Positions 1 to 12,000 of a DNA stretch of 64,000 bases are shown piece by piece; the first letter of the stretch is position 1, and every line of letters begins with the position of its first letter. The translations under genes were made by a program, and so were the position numbers. The DNA is taken from NCBI RefSeq assembly GCF_051014685.1, contig NC_135058.1, positions 5,990,811-6,054,810 on the forward strand, written 5' to 3'. This DNA is from Ptiloglossa arizonensis. Taxonomy: Eukaryota > Arthropoda > Insecta > Hymenoptera > Colletidae. The notes under the pieces were generated by a model that saw only the letters and a list, made by a program, of their open reading frames with translations, ran no database searches and was not told the origin of the DNA.

Positions 1-208
1 CACGGCGATTTCGCAATTGACAGCGTATTAGTTTCGCCCTGGTGTTTCCTTAAATAGCCGAACGCCCGGAGGATATCCCCGTTTCACCCTCTGCAGCTAT
101 TTAAAGAGGGCCCTCACCACCCCCAACCGAATCGATTTTTTTCTTCGTCTCGGTTAATCGTTTCTTTTTCACGTTTCTCGCTGATGAGCAACTGTTGCAC
201 GGGGGAAA
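1..208. other. Non-repetitive leader, no gene seen
   Basis: I see no open frame of interest and no repeat here. It runs directly into the minisatellite that starts near 209. Confidence 0.5.
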
Positions 209-715
209 GTATTTTTCTACGTCTATCGATTTCGGGAAGAAGATCTTCGGGACGTAGAAGTTGCAGGTATTTTGTTTTGTATTCTAACGAATCGCGAGAG
301 AGATCTTCAAAAGTTTTTTCCTATGTCTATCGAGTTCGAGAAGATCTTCAAGACGTAGAAGTTGCAGGTATTTTGTTTTGTATTCTAACAAATTACGAGA
401 GAGATCTTCAAAAGTTTTTTTCTATGTCTATCGAGTTCGAGAAGAAGATCTTCAGGACGTAGAAGTTATGGGTACTTTGTTTTATGTTCTAACGAATCCC
501 GAGAAATATCTTCAAAAGTTTTTTTCTATGTCTATCGAGTTCGAGAAAAAGATCTTCAGGACGTAGAAGGTGCAGGTATTTTGTCTTACATTCTGACGAA
601 TCGCGAGAAAGACCGTGGAAAGTATATTTTTATGTCTATCGACTTTGAAAGAAACATTCCTCGAATATAGAAGTTACAATATTTTGTCCTACATTCCGAC
701 GAATCGTAGAAACAA
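209..715 (+). repeat. 104-bp minisatellite, five copies
   Basis: The word GTCTATCGA recurs at about 221, 325, 426, 530 and 634, giving steps of 104, 101, 104 and 104 bases. Each unit also holds GAAGATCTTC, a perfect 10-base palindrome, followed by GACGTAGAAG and a TTTTGTTTT stretch. Copies 2 to 4 are very alike; copies 1 and 5 are more decayed. Two overlapping plus-strand open frames (184-462, 378-566) only translate the repeat and repeat its peptide, so they are not counted as genes. Confidence 0.9.
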
Positions 716-1450
716 TCGTAACATACGGTAATTTGCTTTCGAGCGACTCGAATGCGGGGTAGGTAGCGATTTTGATCTCGAACCGAGATCGACAATTGCT
801 CACACCTGTAGCCATCGATCGCACTGTATCGAAACTATGTGCTCGAACTACCTTACTCGAATTAACTGTAAAACTTGTGACTCGAAACAAGAGATTGGAA
901 ACTCGAGTACTCGAAGAGTCAAAGGATTAACTCGAAGTTAACCCGAAAAAGAAACGTCCTTCGCGGTCGGTACGTCGAAAGAATTCACGTCTGTGGGAGA
1001 ATGGAGGTAATTGCAGTCCGAGCTCCGTTGTCCTCGCCGATGTTCGCTCTACTTTTTTTCACGGTACGTGCGCACGCGCGCGAAATTCAATTAAAAGTCA
1101 CGGACGCAGCGCGCGACCTCCAATATTTCTGAAACACAGTTTCGGAACCCGGCGTGTTTCGCAGACCGTTTCGAACGAAGTTAAGAAAAACCAAAGGAGA
1201 AAGAAAGGAAGAGGTGGAAAAAGAAGAGAAAAAAAAACGTTTCGCGCGACACTTCGCGGGCAATCCACTTACTTCCCCCCTGCTAAGTACGCAACCTAAT
1301 TAACCGAGCTTCTCGTTGTGTTCTTCCTTCGTGGTTGGTGGCTCGACGGCGACGAGAGAATCCCGAACCCCGCCTATTTCGTGCGAGGATTTTTTAAAAT
1401 GGGTCACCCCATACGCAGCCGGCCAGCACGTGGGTGCACGCATGCTCCTG
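716..1450. other. Gene-free stretch with ACTCGA words
   Basis: Between about 840 and 940 the word CTCGAA or ACTCGA occurs six times, which looks like a short decayed repeat. The rest (CpG-containing, purine-rich around 1180-1240) shows no coding signal. Confidence 0.4.
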
Positions 1451-1472
1451 CCACCCCCGTTGACGGGGGTGG
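1451..1472. repeat. GC-rich perfect hairpin
   Basis: Nine-base arms CCACCCCCG and CGGGGGTGG surround a TTGA loop. It lies inside a region (1300-1900) with overlapping open frames on both strands, which is typical of CpG-rich DNA and not evidence of a gene. Confidence 0.7.
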
Positions 1473-3616
1473 GTGTGTGCGTAGGTAGCCAGCGTTCTCT
1501 TGTCTGCCCTCGGTGGCGGGTTGCTATAGAGACGCGTAACCATCCAGCAAAGGGAACATAATGGCGATGGGAGGGGAACAGAGCGAAAGAGGAACAGATT
1601 GGGGGGGGGGGTGAGTTTCGGTGGTAAGAAAGAGGGATATTCGCTCCTGGATCGGTACTGGAGGGCGAAGGTACCGGCAAATGGGATTAGACTCGATGGC
1701 ATTCGGCGTCTCAAGGTGGACTCTTCTTTTTTTTTTTTGCTTTTCGGATTTTCCAACACAGTTTTCGAAATTTCTGAAGCGAATACGAAGGTTTGCTTGC
1801 CCTCTGTACAGAGCGTTTCCGGTCGGGGATCCTTCTTTAATGTACGGCGGTGGAAACTTTGTTTGGGTATCTCTCGATCACGGAATTGATGTTGCAATTT
1901 GTGTACAGGGGGTTTTTAAATCACGAGGATACTTTCACGAGTCGTTTCACGCGTTACAGAGACCGCGAAAAGTTTTAGTAATTTTTAGAAAGTAAATTGA
2001 TTTAGTTGCATCTTTGACAAGATCTTAATGTATTCTATGAATATACACGTTTGGGAAACTTTCAATTCAACGGTATTTGTTTTAACTTTTATTAGATATT
2101 GCGAGCAAGGATATTCCTTTTGAACGTGGATTGTTAGAATGAAGCAGTTTTGGACAAATTGCAAATTCACAGTGTAAAATATATCGAGACATTTTCATTA
2201 CGTTGAAGAGTCTTTTCTCATAATTCGAAGGCTCCTTGTGACTGATAATGGACCTTCATTATATATATTATTATAATAGATTACTTTTCGTTATTTTTAC
2301 GCGTAAAACTAATTACGAACAAAAATGACTTCAACAAGACGGAAGCATCTGCCACACGTTACACGCGACAATGGCGTACTTCGTTTCCAAGTATAAAACT
2401 GGGAAACGCATGGCGTACATAAAGCCTGCGATTAATTATAACACGATTTAAATTCTATTTAAATTATTACGCGCAATTAGCGATAGAAGGGTTAAAGGTG
2501 GCCTATATAAATACGTTAATGCGTGACAAGCTATAAAATCGCGGGTGGGTAAACTTTCTTACTGGCAGGATCAAGTTGTATTTATGGAACCCTGCACGAG
2601 GGTACGAATTAAACTTACCACCGAGACTGCGATCTTTGTGTCGTCTTTCGAACAAATTATGATCTATACGATTAAAAGAGATTTACGGGAAGTGTGTATG
2701 TAAAGCACAGTGCAACGAAGAAGATAAAAAATTGTTCGATGTTTGCCAAAGAAAAATAAGTCAATACTTTTTAATACAATTTTTATTATTCGTGTAACAC
2801 AAAATAAATCGTAAATTAAATTTTTGTACATTTTTTACTTCGATCAATTTCATACGTTACACGGCACATCTTTTCTCACGGAAACCGTCTCTATTACCGG
2901 GGCAATATCATCCTCGGTATAGTTCTCGCAGCTTGAGCGATCATTTCGCGAAAATGTTTCGACACTTTGGAAACATTTTAAGAATTCCCGTTCCACGTTC
3001 CATTTCCCCCAGAAGTGTCCAACTACCGGGGAAAGACCGAAGCAAAAATCGGAAACTAAACCACCGATAATATTTCGTTTCGATAATTCCAAATACCCAA
3101 CCAGAATGAAAACGAAAGCGTACAAGACACTCTCTTCCGTACAATATTCCCGAAAAATTCACCGTTTCCCGTACCACCCCTTATAACGATATCCAAGTAA
3201 AAATTAATCATCGTCGCGAATGCACCGAAACGTTTACTTATTTCCGACCCCCTCCCCCCGTTCCCGGTGAAAACTCCACTCGTCGTCCAATTACCGTATC
3301 CGTTTCTTAAAAGCGTATTTCAGCGTCGAATTGCTTGAGATTGAAACGTTAATTACTGCTTTGATCCTGCCCCTCGGCGGCGCGGCATCGACCGAGCGCG
3401 ACCGGCAAGTGCCAGTGACATGCAGAACCGTAGGTAAGCAACCTCTCCGGTTGTGCATCCTCCAACCACCCTGTACGAGCAGCAACCAGCAGCCTCGACC
3501 ACCTCCGGACGACCCTCTTCAAGCTTGGTCACGTGGGGTGCGGGATACCTGCTGTCACTTATCGGTGGCCTCGTTACGAGCTCTCCCGATAACGAGTCAT
3601 TAGACAGCTGACTGGT
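1473..3616. other. Gene-free stretch
   Basis: It contains a run of 11 G at 1601-1611 and a T run near 1729. From about 1985 to 2850 it is AT-rich, and no repeat or convincing exon was seen. Small open frames at 2850-3177 on the minus strand overlap one another in different frames and have no recognisable domain. Confidence 0.4.
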
Positions 3617-3676
3617 CCTCTCTCTCTCTCTCTCTCTCTGTTTCTCTTTGTACCTTTCTCTCTCTCTCCAGGTATC
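3617..3676 (+). repeat. CT microsatellite
   Basis: Interrupted (CT)n from 3617 to about 3669, ending in CTCTCCAG at 3663-3671. A pyrimidine tract followed by CAG resembles a splice acceptor, but any CT microsatellite next to AG would look the same. The following open frame (to 3992) is serine- and arginine-rich and unrecognised. Confidence 0.8.
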
Positions 3677-5579
3677 TTTCTCTTTCTCTATCCCGCTCGT
3701 CGTCCACTTTTCGATCCGCTCCCTCCTACAGGACGTTCGCGCACCTAGCTCACCCTCCTTGCCGCCACTTACGCGCGACCGATCCCCCCCACAAGCCTCG
3801 ACTGATATTAAAATGCCAGCAGCGGTTGCGGCGCGTCGTTCCTCTAACCAGAGTGGGTCCGACCTCTCGGCTACCGACCTACATACACTTGTTTCGCGCG
3901 TTTCTTTCCGCGAACGTGGACGACGAACATCGGCGGGGTTTATAATGTCGGCTCGCGTCCCGTCGCGACGCTCCGTGGAATTTTCAATATAGCTCGCAGC
4001 CGGGAATCCGCGACGCGTCTTGCGACGTCGCTCGGAAAACCACGCGCAAGAGGAAATCTTGGGACGATCGCGTCGCCTGTGAACACTCGGGAGTATTCTC
4101 GATCCGGGTTATTTTTAAACGGAGGGTTGAATCACCGAGGTATCCGGAAACTTTTTCATCGCGATTTTGAAAAGTTTAATTTTTTTTCTTTTCTTTTTTT
4201 AGAGAATTTTTTGAGTTTCGACGTGGCCTCAGAGCAAAAGGGATGGAACGATTGTGAACAAATTACGAGGAAGGAATCGAGATTGAAAGCGAAAGGCTTC
4301 GTTTTGTCGGAGAGCATTTCTCGTGGAAGGTAATTCTGCGGGTCTTGATATAACCGTGAAGAAAAACGAATTAATTAAGGATAAGGGTATTATAAATAAA
4401 TTACGAACAAGGAATAGAAATTGAAAGCAGAAGACTGTACGGATGTATTTTTAAGGCATTTAACCCTCGAAATAACCTGATCTTTCACTGGCTACGTAAA
4501 TCATTGTATTGTCATTTATAATTTTCATATTTTCGTAAATAAGTTTCATACAGACATATTTTAGTTTCCTTTGTAAGAATTGCGAGAGAATTTAATAATC
4601 CGAACGGAAACATTTGTTGTAAAATAAATCGTAAAGGAAGATTTGAAGAAAAATTATTCCATCTCGATAAACAAGTATTTGTCTGTACGTTGTGCATCGA
4701 CATGAATCCAAGTTTGCAATCTACCACGAAATTGAAACGGTGACTATAATTTCCGTCTTTTTATCAGCGGAGCGATATATTTATTTTGATTTCCGATTGT
4801 AGCGCACTTTATAATTGCATGTAAATCATGGATAATAAAAGCTCGACGTCGTTGATCCGTGTAAGAGCTCCGCAACCAGTTTAAACAGCTTAAACCGTGA
4901 AAGAAGCGGCAGATTTCGGAATACCCCTCGACGTCCACGAAAAAGGAACAAACACAATTTAATCGTTCTTTACATTTTAATTATCGCATAATCTTCGAGC
5001 TGAAACCCCGTCGGGCAAGACGAAGATGAGGTCGCCCGCTCGCCAGGTTCTCGTCGAGCCAACAGTTTTATTTCACGCGTCTCGCGTAAATGCTATTAAG
5101 TTTTCGCTCCGAATGGCCATTTAACGCGCGATTTTCATTAGGAGAAAACGCTGGATGCGTTCAACGACGTAATCATACGGTTAGCGGGGGAATTTTACCA
5201 TCAAGGATCACGATATGCCGGTGTTCCGGCAAGATTTCGAGGCTGCACACTTCCCACAAGGATTTCCCCGAGGCGGTTGAATCCCTTTCGTCGGTTTGCC
5301 CGCTGGAAAACCAAAATAACTCAATTAAAGAAGTTTCGCGAATCCAGCGGTTACCACGAGATACATATTTATGATCTGATCATTCCCGCGCTGGAAAATT
5401 TGAATCGAGCGGGCGGAAACCGCGTCTTCGCGAGCCCCGCCGCGCCTTAACTCACGGGTTTCATTGGGTACGAGCTCGGAATGAAGAAACTTCGCGAATT
5501 GTGCAAAGATTTCTTTTTATTAACCGAATTAAAGGATGTATCGTGGAAAGATAACGCGAGGAACGTTGGTTTTGCACTT
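3677..5579. other. Gene-free stretch
   Basis: CpG-rich to about 4080, then AT-richer. The open frames here are under 120 residues, low in complexity or unrecognisable. No tRNA-like box A and box B pair was seen. Confidence 0.4.
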
Positions 5580-5602
5580 CCCCCCTAATTAACAAAGGGG
5601 GG
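5580..5602. repeat. C-run/G-run hairpin
   Basis: Arms CCCCCCT and AGGGGGG flank a 9-base AT-rich loop. Isolated, with no transcription unit recognised nearby. Confidence 0.6.
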
Positions 5603-6065
5603 TTTCGACCTAATACTGTCTCCTCTTTTAAATATAATACAAGCTTCAGATCATTTTTCGTGTCTCGGGGCATCGTAAGATGTTATTCTTTTTATTCGCC
5701 TTGACCAACGTACAAGACAGAGTTTCTTTTATTGGATTTAACGGAAACCAAGATTCACTAATAGGATACGTAATAACTATTATATTATTAAACAAAGCAG
5801 ATTATTCGTAAAATAAATTCTTAAAATCGGTTAAGGTTTGCCACTCCGGCAAAGTGTAACAGCTAATGTCTTTGTCGATGTCATTGAGATACTTTATATT
5901 TTCAAGTTTTCTCTTCAATTTATAAAAAGATATTTCTCCGGCTTACCGCTTACTTCGGCTGTGTAAAATGATTCTTTGTATTCTGTAACCCTTTGACTCT
6001 TTGCTGTATCGTTCTCCAGAGGATCACCGTGTAAACGGAAGATTTCAATGGTTAAGTTCAAGAAT

Positions 6066-6265
6066 CTGAGATGTAAAAGTATTATGAATTTCCCCATCGC
6101 TACCTCTGTCTTTTAAATTTTCAAGAAAGCTACACAGTGCTCCGAAAAATCACAATTCACATCTGAAGGATTCCAACAGCGAGGTGCAACAATAATCAGA
6201 GATGTAAAAGTATTATGAATTTCCCATCACGGTTTTTGCCTTCAACATTTCTAACGAAGCTACTA
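6066..6265 (+). repeat. Diverged tandem duplication, 131-bp spacing
   Basis: About 70 bases starting GAGATGTAAAAGTATTATGA at 6068 recur at 6199, followed in both copies by a C-rich step and GAAGCTAC or AAAGCTAC further on. A simple local duplication in otherwise unremarkable AT-rich DNA. Confidence 0.75.
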
Positions 6266-7025
6266 ATTCCTTCTTAAAAGACTATCTACGTTACGAACAT
6301 CAACGAATCACAAAGTATTTACAATGCGTTCGAAGTAGGTATTATTGTAGGTTGTACTACTGCGTTCCTACTTACGTTAGACTTTCGCTCGATATTTTAT
6401 GAAATACAATTTTCCTTTCGCTTCTCGACGAACGATACGATTTATCGTTTCCTTCTTTACTTTTGTAATTCTTCAAAATTATTTACCCTCGTAAGATTTT
6501 TGCGTTTAAAAAACACTAGTGCTCGTCAATTATTCGTCGACCAGACTACGGATAAATGTAACTCGAACCTTCGAACAGTGATCAAAAGTCTTCCCTTTTC
6601 TCGAAAACTGTCGCGTTAATCTATTCGCTCGAATTTATAAATCGCGCGCCACCCAAACAGAAAGATGAAAACGAGCAACGTCCCAAACGCAGCGGCTCAA
6701 AGGGCAAAATTACGCGAAATGTCTACAAAACGATCTGACTTGTTCGCACGAAAAAAAAAAGATTGCCTCGCTTGCATCTTTTACCGGAATCATAAAAACC
6801 ATTGACACGTTCAGCATCCAGAGCCCTTCAAACGCAAAACCGTGCGAAATTACTTCGGCCTGGGCCCCCACCGCCGGCGGGCAGTCACAAGGCAATTACT
6901 CGGTCCCGGTCTGTACGCGTTCTTAAAAATTGCGTTTAGCACCGGGGAGCAAAGCACGGGACGATCCAGGAATTACGAGAGAAACAGTCCTCCGGGCCGC
7001 GTAAAAGGGTTCGCGTGCCCTCTGT
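6266..7025. other. Gene-free stretch
   Basis: No repeat and no recognisable exon. AT-rich to about 6600, more CpG-rich after 6840. Confidence 0.4.
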
Positions 7026-7710
7026 CCCGATTCTTTCTCTCTCTCTCTCTCTGAACGTATTTTCGAGAAGAAAGAAAGAAAGCGTGTATGAAAAAGAGAG
7101 AGAGACAGAGAGGGGAAGAGATGGAAGAAATGGAAGATGGACAGAGATATGGTTAGAGATGGATAGAAATAGAGAAAAGTAGAGAAGGAGGTAGAGAGAA
7201 ACAGAAAAAATGAAATCTAGAGAGAGACGGGCAAAGAGAAACAGTGAGAGCTAGAGAGAGACGAAAAGAGATTACAAACCGGAGAGTGAGAGCCAGAGAA
7301 AGAGTGAGAATTGGAAAGAGAGTGAGAACCAGAGAGAGACGAGAAGAGAGCAAAAGCTGGGGAGAGAGAGATCTACAGGAAGAAGGAGAGATCTGGAGTT
7401 ACCGAGAGACAGAGGGGAAGAGAAAGAGGGAGCGAAAGGGTAGCGAGAACCGCGTAGAAAGAAACAGGGAGCTAGAATTAGACGGAGAGAGACACGTAGC
7501 CGTGGGGGGTCGAAGCGGATGTGGAGTACCGAAGACTGTAGAAAAGGCAAAGAGGAGGGCAAAAAAAAAAAAGAAGAAAAAAAAAGAAAGTGGCGCAGAC
7601 AGCGTGGCAGGAAGTCGGGGCTAAGAAAGGAGAGTGGATAAAGGAACGGGGACGGGGACGCGAGAAGAGACGGGAAGAGAGGAGAGAAGAGAGAGTCTCG
7701 AGGCGGGGTA
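7026..7710 (+). repeat. CT tract then long polypurine block
   Basis: A short (CT)n at 7034-7053 is followed by about 650 bases in which the plus strand is overwhelmingly A and G: GAGAGA blocks, GAAGAAG and an A-rich stretch at 7561-7590. Open frames on both strands through it encode only Arg/Glu/Lys or Ser/Leu/Phe low-complexity peptide and are artefacts of composition. Such tracts can adopt triplex DNA; that is general knowledge, not something shown here. Confidence 0.85.
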
Positions 7711-7956
7711 GCGACGGGGCAGCGGTTGGATTTCATTTCGTCTTGTCTCTTTGATGTCCGTGATGCGTGCTGCTGGCCCGCTTCTGCCTTTTTAACAAAC
7801 TCATCTCCTCGGCGACCCTTAATCTCCGCCCTTTGGGCCGTTCTATCCACCTTTCTTTCCTTTCCGCGCGACTCTGGTAAGGGAGCGTTCCACGTGTGTG
7901 TATGTGCGTCCTAGGAGTCAGAACGCGGCGTATTCTTTTCTCCAGAGACAGGAAGT
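7711..7956. other. Short unique stretch
   Basis: Nothing recognised. It lies between the polypurine block and the TA microsatellite. Confidence 0.4.
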
Positions 7957-7969
7957 ACGTGTGTGTGCG

Positions 7970-8014
<45 letters not shown>

Positions 8015-8043
8015 TATACATGTGTATATACATATATATACAA
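7957..8043. repeat. TG/TA/TACA microsatellite
   Basis: GTGTGTGTGCG, then (TA)n from about 7971, then TATACA units to 8043. The Tyr/Ile-rich open frames on both strands across it are translations of the microsatellite. Confidence 0.9.
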
Positions 8044-8340
8044 AAGTCTAATAAGACTCTCGAGCAGTCTAATAGGAAGATCGATCAGAAAATGTATTCT
8101 AAGTATAGAAATGTATAGATCGACCACTTAGAAAAGATTCCTGTGATGGGAGAAACTTGGTCCAGACCTCTTCCCACACCAAGCATCGCCACAGATTCTA
8201 GCTCCTCCATGGCGCCCCATACTATTCTAATTCGATTAATCGGTCGTTACCTTCATTCATTACTTATCAATTTTAAATAATTTATCCACTCACCGACAAC
8301 GTAAACGGAAAAGTAAGCTGAATTCCATGTGTAAGGAGTG
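8044..8340. other. Short unique stretch
   Basis: No open frame or repeat recognised. Confidence 0.4.
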
Positions 8341-8470
8341 GCTGCATGGGCGGGGTGTGAAAAGTAATGGATGTACCTATTGTAATGTAGATAGGTATAC
8401 CGTTTTGTACCTTATACCTGGTGTACCAATACAATAGAAACACTTGTTACTTTTCCCACTCCCCGCGCTA
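8341..8470. repeat. Fold-back (MITE-like) hairpin element
   Basis: The left arm begins near GCGGGGTGTGAAAAGTAA (8350) and the right arm is its imperfect complement ending TTACTTTTCCCACTCCCCGC (about 8466). Both arms contain a GTACC-type motif and CTATTGTA or its complement. A related fold-back occurs at 23170-23300, so this is a dispersed family and not a chance hairpin. No transposase is present. Confidence 0.65.
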
Positions 8471-8574
8471 AGAAATCAGCTTATATTTCTATCTAGATTG
8501 CTCACAAGTGTTCAATAAGGAACTTTCGATAACCGAAAATTTCATCGTCCAATCTTATTCCCAACACCCCCACT

Positions 8575-8765
8575 CCTTCAGACACGCCCACTTCTTCAGA
8601 CACGCCCACATTGTCAGACACACCCATTTCTGCAGACACGCCCACTCATTAAAACACGGCCCGCTCACAAATAGGCCCTGCATCCTCCCATTTAGCCCCT
8701 TCCCCAATGGGACCCGCCCCCTGGCCTTTTGGTCACGCCTCCTTCCCCTTTCGAACACGCCCACT
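8575..8765 (+). repeat. 18-bp array of CAGACACGCCCAC units
   Basis: Units with CAGACACGCCCAC or a variant start near 8579, 8596, 8614 and 8632. Decayed CACGCC-type words follow, and a last CACGCCCAC lies at about 8754. The 18-base period keeps a frame open (Phe-Arg-His-Ala-His repeated), but this follows from the period and not from selection. The complement GTGGGCGTG is like a KLF/Sp1/EGR-type zinc-finger site. Confidence 0.8.
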
Positions 8766-11437
8766 TTTATGTTTGGTAATCAAAATGGGAGAAACGTGAG
8801 ATGATTTTTAATCGTGTATAGAGCATTCTGTGAAAGGAGGAATTAGCACAAAAATGTAATATCGAGTATGAAAACTGCAGTGTAAAATAGAAAACAAAAT
8901 TTTACGTAAATATGATAGCGGTGTAAATGCTAATGTTATTTGCCGAGTTATGTAGAGTTGAAAACAATATTGCGGAATACCCGTGGGTTGAGTCAGATTA
9001 TCATCGAGTGCATTTTCCTTTAATTCTTCGTAATTTGATGTACGAGGCTTGAAATTCCTACGTTGTTATAACAATTTTAACAATTTTATATTGTAGCTTC
9101 TGTTTCCTCTCACTTGTGTAGTTTCGTCGAGTTCTGTATTATAGATCTGTAACGAACAGTATTTTACAAATTGAAAATTTGGTAAAATACAGAAAATTGA
9201 ATTGTCGATGCGCGGTTAAAGCTGTACACCCTATACGTTTCTCGTAATTATATATGTATGTATGTACATATATATGTACGTGTTTGAGTGTGCGAGTGTA
9301 TATGTCTATAGCCGTTCTAGTTCTTTATATAACTGCAAATATCTGAGCATGGTGCGTATTACGCCATTTATGTGGCGGCAGGTCCCAGTAAAGATCACTA
9401 TCTTCCACATGGATCGCCTAACTCCGCGCGCTATCCCGCTCCTTGAAGATTATTTCCGAGCTAGGCGATACGATATTTTATCAGCGGTAGTGGAGATAAA
9501 GTTTCTGGCCGATTTCTTTCGTCGATTCGCGACTGAGTGAGATCGATTCGGAGCCGAGAAGGGCGCCACCCTTTCGAATAATCTTCGCCATCACCGTGTT
9601 GCATTTCGGTCCTCGTGAGATTTCCTTCAACGATAAATAAACAGTATTTGTTACGATTCGTAAAGGCACAGTACGAATCGGATCGTTCGAGATTATATTC
9701 TAAAAGATGCGTCATACTTGCGGGATTGCGCGAGAGTCGTATACGGGCATTGGTGTCTCCCTATTTATTTATATTCAGGTCGTGATGAAACTTCCTTACC
9801 ACCCCGTCACAATTATCTCACGCGTTTGCACACGTCGTAATGAGAATGTTTTTGTAAATCGATATATCAGCCAAATCGATATATCAAAAGTGCCCGATTA
9901 TTTTGCCGCAATAAATTAACATACCCAATGTTCCGAATATTATCGTAACAGGTAACAGAATGTATACAAGTATCGAGTGTGCCACTCTAATGTACTTTTT
10001 CAAATCATATATTACATGTTCCACTTCAAGAGAAAGATTACAGTTAAAAAGATAGTCTTCGTTCAAATATTCAACTCTTCCCTCCACCATTGATCTGAAA
10101 AGTCATTTAAGAAGAGGCTGCAATAAGTTTCAATTTTTCGATTCACTATGTAGAGTACAACAACGACTAATTGAGGGTGTGATAATGCTTTCTGGACAAT
10201 CGTTTCGCAGACTCTGTGCAAACATAATTTTCACGAATTTCTATCGCGTAAGTTCTTTAAAATTAACTCGTAAAAACCGTAGAAGAAATCTTTAAGTCTC
10301 GAACCGAAACTTCCCTAGTCTAAGTCTCCTCTTCTTCGTGGGAGCTTCTTCCGTTTTTATTTTTCGCTTATTTTCAAAACACGATCATTACCGAACTTTA
10401 TTACCTCGTAACGATCGGGTTCCCCGAATCGAGCGTCGTTTGCGGAAAAGGGTCACATCCGCATTGTACTCGCGAAAATTAAGTGGCCCCTTTTGTACGG
10501 GCGACCCCTCGTCGTCGATGATCGTCGGTGGGTCGTCGTCGTTCGTTGGCTATTACGCGAAAAAGGGACGAACGTTTCAACACGGGCCACGATTATGCCC
10601 GCGGAACGATGTCTATGAACATAAGTCATGCCTCGGCGAGGAGGTATCGTAAAAATGGGGGCGTGGAAGAAGGAAGTTATGCAAAATGGAATGTCGCGCG
10701 CGAGCAACGCGTACGTTTAGCCACACGTGGCTACTGCGAGCACGATTTTATCGAAAGCGTGCTGGTATAATAAGTTTCGGAGCGAATAAACAAATTGGAG
10801 AATATTACGATTCAAGAAATCAATTGACGAGAAGAATAACAAAGTTTTCTTCAACGCTTAGTAGCAATTTTGCTCGAGTTTTGATGGTTTGGACAGAATG
10901 TTATAAAAATTTCTTTAAATTCTCGTCATTAATTTCATTCGTTAAAATTCTTGAAACTCCATTCAATAATTGTTTTTAACATTCGTAGTCTAGTTGAGAT
11001 ATTGTATTCTTTAGCTTGATTATTTTCGAAACTATAGTAAGTGGAAAACAATTTAGAGAATAGTTTGATTAAACAGGATGTTTCGGGAAATTTATTCGAA
11101 AATTTGTTTTTCCTATTGGCAGAATTATTAGAGAAATTTGGAATTGAAATATCAGGGTCGTGAAAGAGTCTTTGGAGAATGGCCAAAATCTTAAAATTTA
11201 TTCGCAGCTTCGAGTCTTAACTTCTTCTTGGGTAGAGCTTTCACTAATTTCCATTCGCGTCGGAGTATAACAGTTTGGAAAAAAGTTCGAGTTACGAATG
11301 TTTTAGAAAACCTTCCTCTGTTAAGTGGATAATCTCATAGAATCTCACGTCGGTTTATAGGAGCGAGTATAATAAACACAAAAGAATTTTGAGGCTAAAT
11401 AGAGATAACAATTTTTCTAGGAAGTTTCTCATCAACT
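8766..11437. other. Gene-free stretch
   Basis: Holds a small TATG/TACA microsatellite at 9249-9285. Otherwise it alternates between AT-rich DNA and a CpG-rich patch (10.3-10.76 kb) with overlapping open frames on both strands. None shows a domain I recognise. Confidence 0.4.
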
Positions 11438-11460
11438 GATGTATCCGCGAGGGATACATC
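11438..11460. repeat. Perfect 9-bp hairpin
   Basis: GATGTATCC and GGATACATC are exact complements around the loop GCGAG. No neighbouring gene explains it. Confidence 0.6.
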
Positions 11461-12000
11461 ACTACTGGGAAAACGTAGTATGCGAAATAAAACAAGATAC
11501 AAGAATATTTAATTATTCGATAAACTTATTATTTCGCATTACTATCGTAAGACGAATATTATTCACAATTTTAAAAGTACAGTAGAATCTCCCGTATGCG
11601 AGTCAATAGAAAAACATATAACATGTTCGAATAATGGACAAATCGCTCCTCCGATGTTAAATTGCATTCACTCGAACAGATAAGAAGATACTTGTCAATT
11701 TGTTCAAACATTTAACGATCCTGTATCTTCGCGACAGCATCATCTATACCTCTACTCTTTCAAATAAGTTCTGTAACCTCCTGTGACCCCGCTCCCTTTA
11801 CCCGAAACGTCAGATTGCAGCGACCAATTGTCCCATATCGATAAAAAAGAAACTACTCGTACCCTCGTTACGTGAACGATCGTGCATTAGAGTATTCGAA
11901 TACGAGGAGAGAGACTCGACCCATCGGGAACGTTTCAAATAAATTCGACAGTGCTGGTCACCTGTGAGCCCCCTCGCTGAAAAGTCGTACGCGAGTCATC
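11461..12000. other. Gene-free stretch
   Basis: AT-rich, no repeat or exon recognised. Confidence 0.4.

Noticed and set aside
182..212. Hammerhead ribozyme core (CTGATGAG followed by GAAA)
   Set aside because: Stem II would be only about four pairs with extra bases before GAAA, and no stem III or cleavage site fits. The M and S repeats also lack CTGANGA in most copies.
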